Assembly: GCF_028069725.1 (NCBI RefSeq)
Contig: NZ_JANEWG010000001.1
Coordinates: 1 to 64,000, forward strand
Length of the DNA: 64,000 bases
DNA from: Citrobacter sp. Awk 4
GTDB lineage: Bacteria; Pseudomonadota; Gammaproteobacteria; Enterobacterales; Enterobacteriaceae
Direction: 5' to 3'
Part shown: in pieces, positions 1-8,978 of the stretch
How the letters are laid out: each line of letters opens with the position of its first letter
Numbering within the stretch: the stretch's first letter is position 1
Program-made: the position numbers and the translations under genes
The notes under the pieces: generated by a model
Databases searched by the model: none
What the model was told of the DNA's origin: nothing
What the model saw: only the letters and a program-made list of their open reading frames with translations

Positions 1-30
1 GCGCTTTAGCGCTCTGTCGCGAGGTGGCGT

Positions 31-58
31 ATATTACGCTTTCCTCTTTCAGAGTCAA
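31..58 (-). promoter_or_regulatory. rrn operon P2 promoter
   Basis: On the minus strand a -35 TTGACT (53-58) and a -10 TAATAT (31-36) are separated by 16 bases. A GC-rich discriminator follows, the usual shape of the downstream promoter of enterobacterial rRNA operons. Transcription runs leftward out of the window. The rRNA gene itself is not visible. In E. coli K-12 rrnH lies beside gmhB, which fits this location. Confidence 0.85.
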
Positions 59-140
59 CCCTGATTTTCAGAATTTTTCTCTTCAACCGGACCGGCTGTT
101 TGTGTGAAGTGATTCACATCCGCCGTGTCGATGGAGGCGC

Positions 141-190
141 ATTATAGGGAGTTATTTCGGGCTGACAAGTCAAAAATAGAAAAAAAATGC
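141..190 (-). promoter_or_regulatory. rrn operon P1 promoter with UP-like A/T tract
   Basis: On the minus strand a -35 TTGTCA (163-168) and a perfect -10 TATAAT (141-146) have a 16-base spacer. This is the hallmark of rRNA P1 promoters, and a GCGCC discriminator typical of stringent and ppGpp/DksA control follows. Just upstream (about 169-190) is a T- and A-rich stretch that would act as the UP element. P2 lies about 110 bases downstream. Fis sites, if present, would fall inside the 3' end of gmhB. Confidence 0.88.
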
Positions 191-217
191 CAACCGTTCA
201 TCTTTTCACCACAATGC

Positions 218-784
218 CTATTTTTGCTGCTTTTTGATGGCCTGAGGCAGATCTGCAAGGCTATTTATCACCCAATCTGCTGCATTTTCCGCTTCAGGGG
301 TGACAGGTTTACCTGTACGCACCAAAACTTTTGTCCCTACATTGGCTGCAGCCGCTGCCTGCATGTCTTCTACTTTATCGCCGACCATATAAGAAGCAGC
401 CATATCGATGTGCAGGAAATCGCGAGCGGAGATAAACATGCCGGGATGCGGTTTACGGCAGTCGCAGACATGGCGGAACTCTTCCACACTCCCCTGCGGG
501 TGATGTGGGCAATAATAGATACCGTCCAGTTCAACATCCCGATCGGCCAGAGACCAATCCATCCATTCAGTCAACGTTTCAAACTGCGCTTCGGTAAACT
601 TACCGCGTGCAATACCCGACTGGTTGGTGACAACCACAAGCGCATAACCCATCTTCTTAAGTTCACGCATTGCATCGATTACGCCATCGATAAACTCAAA
701 CTCATCTATTTCATGCACGTAACCATGATCCACATTGATTGTGCCATCGCGGTCAAGAAAAATTGCAGGTACTGATTTTGCCAC
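218..784 (-). CDS. gmhB: D-glycero-beta-D-manno-heptose 1,7-bisphosphate 7-phosphatase
   Basis: Removes the C7 phosphate in the cytoplasmic ADP-heptose pathway that supplies the LPS inner core. It is a HAD-superfamily phosphatase: the N-terminal DRDGT motif carries the nucleophile and acid/base aspartates, VTNQSG is the second motif, and VGDKVEDM supplies the late Mg-binding aspartates. The CPHHP...CDCRKP segment holds the cysteines and histidine of the family's zinc loop. I chose a GTG start at 784 because AGGAGC lies 6 bases upstream and the protein then begins VAKSVPAIF, as in E. coli (188 residues against about 191). The frame stays open upstream to 835, but without a ribosome site. It is divergent from metN. 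Confidence 0.95.
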   Translation of the reverse strand: MAKSVPAIFLDRDGTINVDHGYVHEIDEFEFIDGVIDAMRELKKMGYALVVVTNQSGIARGKFTEAQFETLTEWMDWSLADRDVELDGIYYCPHHPQGSVEEFRHVCDCRKPHPGMFISARDFLHIDMAASYMVGDKVEDMQAAAAANVGTKVLVRTGKPVTPEAENAADWVINSLADLPQAIKKQQK

Positions 785-865
785 CGGTTTGCTCCTGAAT
801 AAGATATATGCCGCTAGTATCGCATGTTTCCGCACGCAAGAAAGTGCTCATCGTCGAAAGCTGGA

Positions 866-894
866 TTGATTTAGACGTCTGGATGCCTTAACAT
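866..894 (+). promoter_or_regulatory. metNIQ promoter with overlapping MetJ boxes
   Basis: A -35 TTGATT (866-871) and a -10 TAACAT (889-894) are 17 bases apart. The spacer contains tandem met boxes: a perfect AGACGTCT (873-880) followed by GGATGCCT (881-888). MetJ with S-adenosylmethionine binds tandem 8-bp boxes, so repressor and RNA polymerase would compete here. This fits methionine-repressed control of the importer. The promoter was assigned by eye. Confidence 0.75.
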
Positions 895-971
895 CCATCT
901 TGTTGACGGCTTCGACCATATCAGGCAGACGAAAATGCCACGGCTAACTTAATTACGATAATAAATAATCA

Positions 972-2003
972 ATGATTAAACTTTCGAATATCACCAAAGT
1001 GTTCCAACAGGGGACTCGCACCATTCAGGCTCTGAATAATGTCAGCCTGCATGTCCCTGCCGGGCAAATTTATGGCGTTATTGGCGCCTCCGGTGCGGGT
1101 AAAAGTACCTTAATTCGCTGTGTAAACCTGCTTGAGCGTCCAACCGAAGGCAGCGTGCAGGTTGGCGACCAGGAACTGACAACGTTGTCAGAATCTGAGC
1201 TGACAAAATCCCGTCGCCAGATAGGCATGATTTTCCAGCATTTTAACCTGTTATCTTCACGTACCGTATTTGGTAACGTCGCTTTGCCGCTAGAACTGGA
1301 CAACACGCCTAAAGACGAGATTAAACGTCGCGTGTCAGAACTGTTAGACCTGGTTGGACTCAGTGATAAACATGACAGCTACCCAGCCAATCTCTCAGGT
1401 GGTCAAAAGCAACGTGTCGCGATTGCCCGTGCCCTGGCCAGCAATCCGAAAGTCTTGCTGTGCGATGAAGCCACCAGCGCCCTGGATCCGGCGACGACGC
1501 GCTCCATTCTGGAGTTATTAAAAGACATTAACCGTCGTCTCGGTCTGACGATTCTGCTTATTACGCATGAAATGGACGTGGTTAAGCGTATCTGTGATTG
1601 CGTTGCAGTGATCAGTAACGGCGAGCTGATTGAACAGGACACGGTAAGCGAAGTGTTTTCACACCCGAAAACCCCGCTGGCGCAGAAATTTATTCAATCC
1701 ACCCTGCATCTGGATATTCCAGAAGATTATCTGGAACGATTAAAACCCGAGCCGCATGCAGACAGCGTCCCAATGCTACGCATGGAATTTACCGGTCAGT
1801 CGGTTGATGCTCCGCTGCTCTCAGAGACAGCGCGCCGCTTCAATGTGAATAACAACATTATTAGCGCGCAGATGGATTACGCAGGAGGCGTGAAGTTCGG
1901 CATCATGCTGACGGAAATGCACGGCACACAAGAAGAAACGCAAGCCGCCATTGCCTGGCTGCAACAACACCATGTAAAAGTAGAGGTTCTGGGTTATGTC
2001 TGA
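972..2003 (+). CDS. metN: D,L-methionine ABC transporter ATP-binding subunit
   Basis: ATPase of the high-affinity methionine importer MetNIQ, on the cytoplasmic face of the inner membrane. Walker [10 protein letters not shown] is at residues 38-46, the ABC signature LSGGQ at 141-145 and Walker B VLLCDEAT at 161-168, with the switch histidine in LLITHEMD. The last 100 or so residues form the NIL (C2) domain, which in E. coli binds methionine and inhibits transport when the internal pool is full. The length of 343 residues equals the E. coli protein. The Shine-Dalgarno sequence is weak. The end overlaps metI by 8 bases, and a MetJ-box promoter lies upstream. Confidence 0.97.
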   Translation: MIKLSNITKVFQQGTRTIQALNNVSLHVPAGQIYGVIGASGAGKSTLIRCVNLLERPTEGSVQVGDQELTTLSESELTKSRRQIGMIFQHFNLLSSRTVFGNVALPLELDNTPKDEIKRRVSELLDLVGLSDKHDSYPANLSGGQKQRVAIARALASNPKVLLCDEATSALDPATTRSILELLKDINRRLGLTILLITHEMDVVKRICDCVAVISNGELIEQDTVSEVFSHPKTPLAQKFIQSTLHLDIPEDYLERLKPEPHADSVPMLRMEFTGQSVDAPLLSETARRFNVNNNIISAQMDYAGGVKFGIMLTEMHGTQEETQAAIAWLQQHHVKVEVLGYV

Positions 2004-2649
2004 GGCGATGATATGGCTGCTGGCGCGTGGCGTCTGGGAAACGCTGGCGATGACCTTTGTGTCCGGCTTTTTTGGTTTTGTCATTGGACTGCCTGTAGGC
2101 GTGCTGCTGTACGTCACGCGTCCAGGGCAAATTATTGAGAACGCAAAGCTCTACCGTACGCTTTCGGCGTTGGTCAATATTTTCCGTTCTATTCCTTTCA
2201 TTATCTTATTAGTGTGGATGATTCCATTCACAAGAATGATTGTAGGCACATCAATCGGTCTGCAGGCGGCCATTGTACCGCTGACGGTTGGAGCCGCGCC
2301 GTTTATTGCGCGTATGGTAGAAAACGCCCTGCTGGAAATCCCTGCCGGGCTTATCGAAGCATCCCGGGCGATGGGGGCCACACCGCTGCAGATCGTGCGT
2401 AAAGTGCTCCTGCCAGAAGCATTGCCGGGTCTGGTGAACGCAGCGACCATTACGCTCATTACGCTGGTCGGTTACTCGGCGATGGGCGGTGCCGTCGGCG
2501 CTGGCGGGTTAGGCCAAATTGGCTATCAGTACGGTTACATCGGATACAATGCGACCGTGATGAATACGGTGCTGGTATTACTCGTCGTTCTGGTTTATTT
2601 AATTCAGTTATCCGGCGATCGCATCGTTCGGGCAGTGACGCACAAATAA
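1996..2649 (+). CDS. metI: Methionine ABC transporter permease
   Basis: Membrane channel subunit of MetNIQ, working as a dimer with two MetN. The protein has 217 residues and about five hydrophobic segments. The coupling-helix (EAA) loop is visible as [20 protein letters not shown] around residues 115-135, the contact site for the ATPase. The start overlaps the metN stop by 8 bases, which implies translational coupling. MetQ follows after 39 bases, so the three genes form one transcript. Confidence 0.96.
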   Translation: MSEAMIWLLARGVWETLAMTFVSGFFGFVIGLPVGVLLYVTRPGQIIENAKLYRTLSALVNIFRSIPFIILLVWMIPFTRMIVGTSIGLQAAIVPLTVGAAPFIARMVENALLEIPAGLIEASRAMGATPLQIVRKVLLPEALPGLVNAATITLITLVGYSAMGGAVGAGGLGQIGYQYGYIGYNATVMNTVLVLLVVLVYLIQLSGDRIVRAVTHK

Positions 2650-2688
2650 CAGTAAACACAACACAAATAACTCATTAAGGAAATAAGC

Positions 2689-3504
2689 ATGGCGTTCAAA
2701 TTCAAAACCTTTGCGGCAGTTGGAGCCTTGATCGGTTCTCTGGCACTTGTGGGTTGCGGCCAGGATGAAAAAGATCCGAACCACATCAAAGTGGGCGTGA
2801 TTGTCGGCGCGGAACAACAGGTTGCTGAAGTTGCCCAGAAAGTGGCAAAAGAAAATTACGGTCTGGATGTTGAACTGGTCACGTTCAATGATTACGTTCT
2901 ACCAAACGAAGCATTGAGCAAAGGCGATATCGATGCTAACGCGTTCCAGCACAAACCTTATCTGGATCAGCAGATCAAAGATCGTGGCTACAAACTGGTG
3001 GCAGTAGGCAATACGTTCGTTTACCCGATTGCAGGCTACTCCAAAAAAATCAAATCGCTGGATGAGCTACAGGAAGGTTCACAGGTCGCTATCCCCAATG
3101 ACCCGACTAACCTTGGTCGTTCCCTGCTGCTGCTGCAAAAAGTGGGCTTGATCAAGCTGAAAGATGGCGTTGGCCTGTTGCCGACGGCGCTGGACGTTAT
3201 CGAAAACCCGAAAAACCTGAAACTGGTTGAGCTGGAAGCGCCGCAACTGCCGCGTTCTCTGGACGATGCACAGATTGCACTGGCAGTGATCAATACGACC
3301 TACGCAAGCCAGATTAACCTGACCCCGGCAAAAGACGGTATCTTTGTTGAAGACAAGGACTCCCCATACGTTAACCTGGTCGTCACCCGCGAAGATAACA
3401 AAGATGCTGAAAACGTGAAGAAATTCGTTCAGGCTTACCAGTCTGACGAAGTCTACGAAGCCGCAAATAAAGTCTTCAATGGCGGCGCGGTTAAAGGCTG
3501 GTAA
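2689..3504 (+). CDS. metQ: Methionine-binding lipoprotein of MetNIQ
   Basis: Substrate-binding component that delivers D- and L-methionine to MetI. The signal peptide ends in a lipobox LVGC with Cys23 as the lipidated residue; Gly at +2 gives no clear Asp-type inner-membrane retention signal. The mature part is an NlpA-family binding protein, with HIKVGVIVGAEQQ at its start and the conserved DANAFQHKPYLD segment. The length is 271 residues. A ribosome site AAGGAAA precedes the ATG. A rho-independent terminator follows the stop and closes the metNIQ operon. Confidence 0.97.
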   Translation: MAFKFKTFAAVGALIGSLALVGCGQDEKDPNHIKVGVIVGAEQQVAEVAQKVAKENYGLDVELVTFNDYVLPNEALSKGDIDANAFQHKPYLDQQIKDRGYKLVAVGNTFVYPIAGYSKKIKSLDELQEGSQVAIPNDPTNLGRSLLLLQKVGLIKLKDGVGLLPTALDVIENPKNLKLVELEAPQLPRSLDDAQIALAVINTTYASQINLTPAKDGIFVEDKDSPYVNLVVTREDNKDAENVKKFVQAYQSDEVYEAANKVFNGGAVKGW

Positions 3505-3541
3505 TTTTTAGGCTGTTTGCACAATCTGTAATATTATTCGG

Positions 3542-3566
3542 GACGGGCGAAAGCCCGTCTTGTCAT
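3542..3566 (+). terminator. metNIQ terminator
   Basis: GACGGGC (3542-3548) pairs with GCCCGTC (3553-3559) around a stable GAAA tetraloop and is followed by a T-rich tail. It lies 38 bases after the metQ stop. Confidence 0.85.
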
Positions 3567-3622
3567 TTATGCAGGCAACTGATTCAATATCTGACGATTA
3601 GATCATTCATTGAGGAAATATT

Positions 3623-4027
3623 ATGCGTGCTTTACCGATCTGTTTAGTAGCACTCATGCTGAGCGGCTGTTCTATGTTAAGCAGATCCCCTGTTGAACCC
3701 GTTCAAAGCACCGCAACCCCGCCTAAAGCGGAGCCGCAAAAACCAAAAGCACCGCGCGCGACACCGGTCAGAATTATTACCAACGCTGAAGATTTAGTGG
3801 GTAAACCGTTCCGCGATCTTGGCGAAGTCAGCGGAGAATCCTGCCAGGCATCGAATCAGGACTCCCCTCCGAGCATTCCAACCGCGCGCAAACGCATGCA
3901 GATTAACGCATCTAAAATGAAAGCTAATGCGGTACTGCAGCACAGCTGCGAAGTCACCAGCGGTACACCAGGCTGCTACCGTCAGGCGGTTTGTATTGGT
4001 TCGGCCCTGAACATTTCGTCTAAATGA
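3623..4027 (+). CDS. rcsF: Outer-membrane stress-sensing lipoprotein of the Rcs phosphorelay
   Basis: RcsF sits in the outer membrane, is threaded through BamA/OMP complexes, and signals through IgaA to the Rcs phosphorelay on envelope damage. The lipobox LSGC gives Cys16 as the lipidation site. A proline- and lysine-rich linker (about 22-48) leads to the folded domain. Four cysteines at 74, 109, 118 and 124 match the two nonconsecutive disulfides known for E. coli RcsF. Its length, 134 residues, is identical to E. coli. A good ribosome site (GAGGAA) precedes the ATG. The stop overlaps the trmO start (ATGA), so the two are coupled. Confidence 0.97.
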   Translation: MRALPICLVALMLSGCSMLSRSPVEPVQSTATPPKAEPQKPKAPRATPVRIITNAEDLVGKPFRDLGEVSGESCQASNQDSPPSIPTARKRMQINASKMKANAVLQHSCEVTSGTPGCYRQAVCIGSALNISSK

Positions 4028-4731
4028 GCCATTTTCAGTTCGAGCAAATAGGCGTTATCCGCTCTCCTTACAAAGAAAAGTTCGCTGTTCCGCGCCAGCC
4101 GGGTCTGGTGAAAAGCGCCAGCGGCGAACTGCATTTGCTCGCACCCTATAACCAGGCCGATTCTGTTCGCGGCCTGGAAGCGTTTAGTCATTTGTGGGTG
4201 ATTTTTGTCTTTCATCAGACAATGGAAGGTGGATGGCGCCCTACGGTGCGGCCACCTCGTCTGGGCGGCAACGCCAGAATGGGCGTTTTCGCCACGCGTT
4301 CCACTTTTCGTCCGAATCCCATCGGGATGTCGCTGGTCGAGCTAAAAGAAATTCATTGCCAGAAAGACAACGTCATTCTGAAATTAGGCAGTCTGGATCT
4401 GGTGGACGGGACGCCAGTCATCGATATTAAGCCCTACCTGCCGTTTGCTGAGGCGCTGCCGGATGCCACGGCCAGCTATGCGCAACATGCGCCAATAGCC
4501 GAAATGGAAGTCAGCTTTACGACCGAGATTGAGCAGCAACTTCTGTCGCACGAAAAACGTTATCCACAATTGAAAACGTTTATTCGTGAAGTGCTGTCGC
4601 AGGACCCTCGCCCTGCCTATCGTAAGGGTGAAGAGACAGGTAAAACCTACGCCGTGTGGCTACACGAATTCAACGTGCGCTGGCGCGTCACTGAAGAGGG
4701 TTTTGAAGTCTTTGCGCTGGAACCACGGTAA
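4024..4731 (+). CDS. trmO: tRNA-Thr (N6-methyl-threonylcarbamoyladenosine-37) methyltransferase
   Basis: Methylates t6A37 to m6t6A in threonine tRNAs using S-adenosylmethionine; the older names are yaeB and tsaA. The N-terminal TsaA/VirR beta-barrel domain shows FEQIGVIRSPY at the start, the conserved RPNPIGMSLVEL motif near residue 97-108, and LDLVDGTPVIDIKPYLP. The C-terminal part (from about 160) ends with RPAYRKGEE, typical of the enterobacterial form. The length is 235 residues. The start overlaps the rcsF stop by 4 bases. Confidence 0.94.
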   Translation: MSHFQFEQIGVIRSPYKEKFAVPRQPGLVKSASGELHLLAPYNQADSVRGLEAFSHLWVIFVFHQTMEGGWRPTVRPPRLGGNARMGVFATRSTFRPNPIGMSLVELKEIHCQKDNVILKLGSLDLVDGTPVIDIKPYLPFAEALPDATASYAQHAPIAEMEVSFTTEIEQQLLSHEKRYPQLKTFIREVLSQDPRPAYRKGEETGKTYAVWLHEFNVRWRVTEEGFEVFALEPR

Positions 4732-4841
4732 TTTCGCGGCCTTCTCTTTTGACATCCCTTTCTCGCTGGTAAACTAAATCACTTTTTTTGTGTCAGGCTC
4801 GCGTTGAGCCTGTTCGATCGTCCAACTGGAACCGTAACAAC

Positions 4842-6560
4842 ATGCGTACTAGCCAATACCTGCTCTCCACTCTGAAGGAGACACCTGCCGACGCCGAGGT
4901 TATCAGCCACCAGCTGATGCTGCGCGCCGGGATGATCCGCAAGCTGGCCTCCGGGTTATACACCTGGCTGCCGACCGGCGTGCGCGTCCTGAAAAAAGTC
5001 GAAAATATCGTGCGTGAAGAGATGAACAACGCCGGTGCCATCGAGGTGTTAATGCCGGTCGTTCAGCCATCTGAACTGTGGCAAGAGAGTGGTCGTTGGG
5101 AACAGTATGGCCCGGAACTGCTGCGTATTGCAGACCGTGGCGATCGTCCGTTCGTACTCGGCCCGACTCACGAAGAAGTGATCACCGACCTGATTCGTAA
5201 CGAACTCAGCTCTTACAAGCAGTTGCCGCTGAACTTCTACCAGATCCAGACCAAATTCCGCGACGAAGTTCGCCCGCGTTTCGGTGTAATGCGTTCCCGC
5301 GAATTCCTGATGAAAGATGCTTACTCTTTCCATACTTCTCAGGAATCCCTGCAGGAAACCTACGACGCCATGTACGCGGCTTACAGCAAAATCTTCAGCC
5401 GTATGGGGCTGGATTTCCGTGCTGTGCAGGCTGACACCGGTTCTATCGGCGGTAGCGCATCCCACGAATTCCAGGTGCTGGCGCAGAGTGGTGAAGATGA
5501 TGTGATCTTCTCTGACTCTTCTGACTACGCAGCAAACATCGAATTTGCTGAAGCCGTCGCGCCGAAAGAACCACGTGCTGCAGCAACTCAGGAGATGACG
5601 CTGGTTGATACGCCGAACGCGAAAACCATCGCCGAGCTGGTTGAACAGTTCAATTTGCCGATCGAGAAAACCGTGAAAACCCTGCTGGTGAAAGCAGTGG
5701 AAGGAAGCGCTTACCCGCTGGTTGCGCTGCTGGTTCGTGGCGATCACGAACTGAACGAAGTAAAAGCAGAAAAACTGCCGCAGGTTGCCAGCCCGCTGAC
5801 CTTCGCGACCGAAGAAGAAATTCGCGCCGTAGTGAAAGCAGGCCCGGGTTCTCTCGGTCCGGTGAACATGCCGATTCCGATGGTTATTGACCGTACCGTA
5901 GCGGCGATGAGCGACTTCGGCGCGGGCGCGAACATCGACGGTAAACACTACTTCGGTATCAACTGGGATCGCGACGTGGCAACCCCGGAAGTTGCGGACA
6001 TCCGTAACGTGGTTGCTGGCGATCCAAGCCCGGACGGTAAAGGTACGCTGCTGATTAAGCGCGGTATCGAAGTCGGTCACATCTTCCAGTTGGGTACTAA
6101 GTACTCTGAAGCAATGAAAGCGGCCGTACAGGGCGAAGATGGTCGTAACCAGATCCTGACCATGGGTTGCTACGGTATCGGGGTTACTCGCGTTGTGGCG
6201 GCGGCCATTGAGCAGAACTACGACGAGCGCGGCATCGTATGGCCTGACGCCATCGCCCCGTTCCAGGTTGCGATTCTGCCGATGAACATGCACAAATCCT
6301 ACCGCGTGCAGGAGCTGGCCGAGAAGCTGTATGCAGAGCTGCGTGCGCAAGGTATCGAAGTGCTGATGGATGACCGTAAAGAGCGTCCGGGCGTGATGTT
6401 CGCCGACATGGAGCTGATTGGTATTCCGCACACCATCGTGCTGGGCGACCGTAACCTCGACAATGACGATATCGAATATAAATATCGTCGTAACGGCGAG
6501 AAGCAGCTGATCAAAACCGGTGATATTCTTAACTATCTGGTGAAAGCCATTAAAGGTTAA
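4842..6560 (+). CDS. proS: Prolyl-tRNA synthetase
   Basis: Charges tRNA-Pro in the cytoplasm. This is the bacterial type of class II synthetase, with an editing (INS) domain inserted between class II motifs 2 and 3 (about residues 225-405) that clears misacylated Ala-tRNA-Pro. Visible motifs are the motif 2 region [20 protein letters not shown], motif 3 [13 protein letters not shown], and a C-terminal anticodon-binding domain ([10 protein letters not shown] onward). I chose ATG 4842, which gives 572 residues starting [15 protein letters not shown] as in E. coli. The in-frame extension back to 4788 has no homology. A strong bidirectional terminator follows. Confidence 0.97.
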   Translation: MRTSQYLLSTLKETPADAEVISHQLMLRAGMIRKLASGLYTWLPTGVRVLKKVENIVREEMNNAGAIEVLMPVVQPSELWQESGRWEQYGPELLRIADRGDRPFVLGPTHEEVITDLIRNELSSYKQLPLNFYQIQTKFRDEVRPRFGVMRSREFLMKDAYSFHTSQESLQETYDAMYAAYSKIFSRMGLDFRAVQADTGSIGGSASHEFQVLAQSGEDDVIFSDSSDYAANIEFAEAVAPKEPRAAATQEMTLVDTPNAKTIAELVEQFNLPIEKTVKTLLVKAVEGSAYPLVALLVRGDHELNEVKAEKLPQVASPLTFATEEEIRAVVKAGPGSLGPVNMPIPMVIDRTVAAMSDFGAGANIDGKHYFGINWDRDVATPEVADIRNVVAGDPSPDGKGTLLIKRGIEVGHIFQLGTKYSEAMKAAVQGEDGRNQILTMGCYGIGVTRVVAAAIEQNYDERGIVWPDAIAPFQVAILPMNMHKSYRVQELAEKLYAELRAQGIEVLMDDRKERPGVMFADMELIGIPHTIVLGDRNLDNDDIEYKYRRNGEKQLIKTGDILNYLVKAIKG

Positions 6561-6566
6561 GTCATG

Positions 6567-6594
6567 AAAAACCCCGCAAGTGCGGGGTTTTTTT
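6567..6594 (+). terminator. Bidirectional terminator between proS and nlpE
   Basis: ACCCCGC (6571-6577) pairs with GCGGGGT (6582-6588), flanked by A-run and T-run arms. A-tract, hairpin and T-tract therefore read as a terminator on both strands, suiting the convergent genes proS and nlpE. Confidence 0.93.
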
Positions 6595-6621
6595 ATATCG
6601 TTCTTCGCAAAGATCCGCGCG

Positions 6622-7326
6622 TTATTTACTGGCGCAATCCTGACCCGGAATAAATTTCATCGTTTTATCCGCCATCAGTGTTTTTACCTTCTCGCCCGTA
6701 TCCGGATTGGCTTCCAGCGTAAAGTGACCTTCAACGGTCAGCAGAACAGGTTTGCCCGTTTCTCCACGCGCCGACAAATAGTCTCGTTCCAGTTGGGCAT
6801 TGTTCGCTACCGGCATACGTTTTCCGGTTGCACAATCAGTAAAGGTCGCCGCATCCGCCATATAGAAATACATGCCGCGCATTGGCATTGGCGTTACCGG
6901 CAGGCTGGCAGATACAGACTCTAGTGTGTAGTTGAACTGCGACTCAATTGGATTACCTTCACGATCGAGCATCTCCAGGGCATCGCCTTTCGCGCGATAG
7001 TAAGACTTCTCGCCTTTACTGTCCGTCAGCACCAGTTTATCCGCAGTACGCGCCCATGTGCCGTATGAAGCGAATGACGAAGGCTCTTTGCGTACGCCCT
7101 GATAGCGTTCGTTCATCACCCATGTTCCGTCTTTATCGAGAAACAGAGACGTTTCAATACCTTCGCAATCCGCACAGGGCAATACACCGCGCCAGCTTTG
7201 CTGCATTGGTTTTAATTCTGCCGCCTGCGCGGGCTGTAACGCCTCCACGTCGTGACGATTATTACACCCCATTAATGAAAAGAGTGTACAGGCTGCCACG
7301 ACGGACAAAATCGCTGTTTTCACCAT
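6622..7326 (-). CDS. nlpE: Envelope-stress lipoprotein NlpE (CutF), activator of Cpx
   Basis: Outer-membrane lipoprotein whose accumulation or mislocalisation, including surface sensing, activates CpxA. The signal peptide ends in LMGC, with Cys21 lipidated. A CxxC pair (Cys51/Cys54) lies in the N-terminal lipocalin-like domain, and two further cysteines are in the C-terminal OB-like domain (FTDCATGK and the penultimate QDCASK). I chose ATG 7326, with TTCCTT (AAGGAA on this strand) just upstream, giving 234 residues against 236 in E. coli. The upstream in-frame ATG at 7362 overlaps arfB and adds residues unlike a signal peptide. It follows arfB by 32 bases. Confidence 0.94.
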   Translation of the reverse strand: MVKTAILSVVAACTLFSLMGCNNRHDVEALQPAQAAELKPMQQSWRGVLPCADCEGIETSLFLDKDGTWVMNERYQGVRKEPSSFASYGTWARTADKLVLTDSKGEKSYYRAKGDALEMLDREGNPIESQFNYTLESVSASLPVTPMPMRGMYFYMADAATFTDCATGKRMPVANNAQLERDYLSARGETGKPVLLTVEGHFTLEANPDTGEKVKTLMADKTMKFIPGQDCASK

Positions 7327-7358
7327 GAATTCCTTATAAAAATTTTCAATCTCGCCCG

Positions 7359-7781
7359 TCAATCCTGAGAATGGCGAACTTTACCGCGTAGCGCCTTCAC
7401 TGAAGACTTCTGCGCCTTCGACGATAACCGACGCTCCTTTGCGGCGCGCCCGGGTCGCGTCGCCAGACGGCTTTTCTGTACTGCGGTTAATTCTTTTATA
7501 ACTGCCACTAACCGGGCAATTGCGGCTTCCCGGTTTAGCTCCTGGCTGCGGTATTCCTGCGCCTTGATAATAATGACACCCTCCTGACTAATCAGGTGGT
7601 GACTGGCGCTTAACAGACGTTCCTTATAATACTCTGGCAGCCCGGAGGCCCGAATGTCAAAACGCAAATGGATAGCCGTCGACGTCTTATTGACATGCTG
7701 CCCACCCGCTCCCTGAGCGCGAATCGCCGTAATCTCCAGCTCATTGTCAGGAATAGAGACATTTCGGGAGATAACGATCAT
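7359..7781 (-). CDS. arfB: Alternative ribosome-rescue factor B (peptidyl-tRNA hydrolase)
   Basis: Rescues ribosomes stalled on mRNA lacking a stop codon, independently of tmRNA. The catalytic GGQ tripeptide is at residues 26-28 ([12 protein letters not shown]). The C-terminal tail from about 105 is lysine- and arginine-rich and in E. coli inserts into the empty mRNA channel. I chose ATG 7781 (140 residues as in E. coli), which overlaps the yaeQ stop by 4 bases. The gene is transcribed with yaeQ and probably nlpE. Confidence 0.95.
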   Translation of the reverse strand: MIVISRNVSIPDNELEITAIRAQGAGGQHVNKTSTAIHLRFDIRASGLPEYYKERLLSASHHLISQEGVIIIKAQEYRSQELNREAAIARLVAVIKELTAVQKSRLATRPGRAAKERRLSSKAQKSSVKALRGKVRHSQD

Positions 7782-8323
7782 GAAGCCTGTTGCCACGCAG
7801 CCAGATGAATTTCCAGATTATTCTGAGCATCCGACAGCCAGATAGCGCCATCTTGTATGGTCGCCTGCAATGTCATGGTACGACCGGCAAAATCACTCAG
7901 CTGCGCCAGTTGCTCATCATCCAAATACCACACGGACAAATTAGAGAACTGCGCGCATTTACTCTGATTTTGTTGCCACCAGATTTGTGCCGCGCGGCTG
8001 TTGTAGGCAAACAATGCGACCTGGGCGGCCTGAGTACAAGCTTTCTTAACACGGCGCTCATCGGGGAGTCCAAGCTCAATCCACAGATCAACACCGAGGT
8101 GATCGTTACGCAGCCACGCCTCAGGCTCATCTTCAGCACTCAGCCCGCGCGTAAACTGTAGCCGTTCGTCGGCATATTTAATCCACGCCAACAAGCGCAA
8201 CATCATGCGCTCCTGCGTTTCAGAGGGGTGACGCGCCAGCGTTAATGTCGCATCAAGAAACTGGTTGCGATCCAGATCCGCCACATTGACAACAGCTTTA
8301 TAAATTGTCGCTTTAAGCGCCAT
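7778..8323 (-). CDS. yaeQ: YaeQ family protein of uncertain function
   Basis: A 181-residue cytoplasmic protein of the YaeQ family, whose known structure has a PD-(D/E)XK nuclease-like fold. Conserved features are the start [20 protein letters not shown] and the central [24 protein letters not shown] segment holding acidic residues of the fold. Multicopy E. coli yaeQ was reported to bypass loss of RfaH, but a direct role is unproven. A strong AAAGGAG ribosome site lies 7 bases before the ATG. It is the first gene of the yaeQ-arfB(-nlpE) group. Confidence 0.92.
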   Translation of the reverse strand: MALKATIYKAVVNVADLDRNQFLDATLTLARHPSETQERMMLRLLAWIKYADERLQFTRGLSAEDEPEAWLRNDHLGVDLWIELGLPDERRVKKACTQAAQVALFAYNSRAAQIWWQQNQSKCAQFSNLSVWYLDDEQLAQLSDFAGRTMTLQATIQDGAIWLSDAQNNLEIHLAAWQQAS

Positions 8324-8415
8324 GAGAGAGCTCCTTTCGAATCAGGCGCACATTGTAACGAAATTGGCGCCAAAAGGCTGTTAACGGATGCCTGATGTCT
8401 CCTCTATCAAGACGC

Positions 8416-8444
8416 TGATATTGCTTGAATGAGTATGGTATAGT
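8416..8444 (+). promoter_or_regulatory. Probable yaeP-rof promoter (extended -10)
   Basis: An extended -10 element, TGG followed by TATAGT (8436-8444), lies about 79 bases upstream of the yaeP start. A weak -35-like TGATAT is at 8416-8421 with a 17-base spacer. Positions 8324-8415 show nothing else I can name. Confidence 0.5.
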
Positions 8445-8522
8445 CACCTTGCTAAACAGAGTTTATCTTCGTAGGCTTAGACTTGCATCCACGGTTAAGT
8501 CAGAATGCTGACAGGAGGGCAT

Positions 8523-8723
8523 GTGGAACAATATTGTGAGTTAATACGCAAGCGGTACGCGGAAATCGCCAGCGGAGACTTAGGGTATATCCCGGATGCG
8601 CTGGGTTGCGTATTGAAAGTGCTTAATGAAGTGGCGGAAGACAGCGCCATTTCAGAGTCGGTCAGGGAAAAGGCGGCCTATGCTGCCGCGAACTTACTGG
8701 TGAGCGATTATGTCAATGAATGA
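8523..8723 (+). CDS. yaeP: YaeP, small conserved protein of unknown function
   Basis: A 66-residue protein of the UPF0253 family, cytoplasmic and without a known activity. I chose a GTG start at 8523 because AGGAGG sits 4 bases upstream (8513-8518) and the protein then begins [12 protein letters not shown], matching E. coli YaeP. The upstream in-frame ATG at 8505 would put the Shine-Dalgarno inside the reading frame. The sequence is helical, and the conserved block [22 protein letters not shown] is visible. It overlaps rof by 14 bases. Confidence 0.9.
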   Translation: MEQYCELIRKRYAEIASGDLGYIPDALGCVLKVLNEVAEDSAISESVREKAAYAAANLLVSDYVNE

Positions 8724-8970
8724 AACATATCAACCCATCAATTGCGATGACTACGACAATCTCGAGCTCGCCTGCCAGCATCATTTAATACTGACGCTGA
8801 CGCTGAAAGATGGCGAAGTTATGCAGGCAAAAGCCAACGATCTGGTCTCTCGTAAAAATGTGGAATACCTGATTGCAGACGTCTCAGGCGAAACGCGTGA
8901 GCTACGTCTCGACAAAATTTCCAGCTTCAGCCACCCACAAATTGGAACCGTGGTGGTCAGCGAATCCTGA
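8710..8970 (+). CDS. rof: Rho-binding antiterminator Rof (YaeO)
   Basis: A small (86-residue) acidic protein that binds the transcription terminator Rho and blocks its RNA-binding site. It starts [22 protein letters not shown] and has the Sm-like beta-barrel pattern ending [15 protein letters not shown], as in E. coli. A second in-frame Met two codons later could also start it. The reading frame begins inside yaeP (14-base overlap), so it has no intergenic ribosome site of its own and is probably coupled to yaeP. A BIME separates it from convergent tilS. Confidence 0.94.
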   Translation: MSMNETYQPINCDDYDNLELACQHHLILTLTLKDGEVMQAKANDLVSRKNVEYLIADVSGETRELRLDKISSFSHPQIGTVVVSES

Positions 8971-8978
8971 ATATGTGT

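Noticed and set aside
125-775. A 216-codon plus-strand frame starting in the rrn promoter region
   Set aside because: It runs antisense through gmhB and the rrn P1 promoter; no homology or start signal supports it.
5049-6431. A 460-codon open frame on the minus strand, antisense to proS
   Set aside because: It is a full shadow of the highly biased proS codons, has no ribosome site or recognisable domain, and is rich in His, Phe and Arg as antisense frames usually are.
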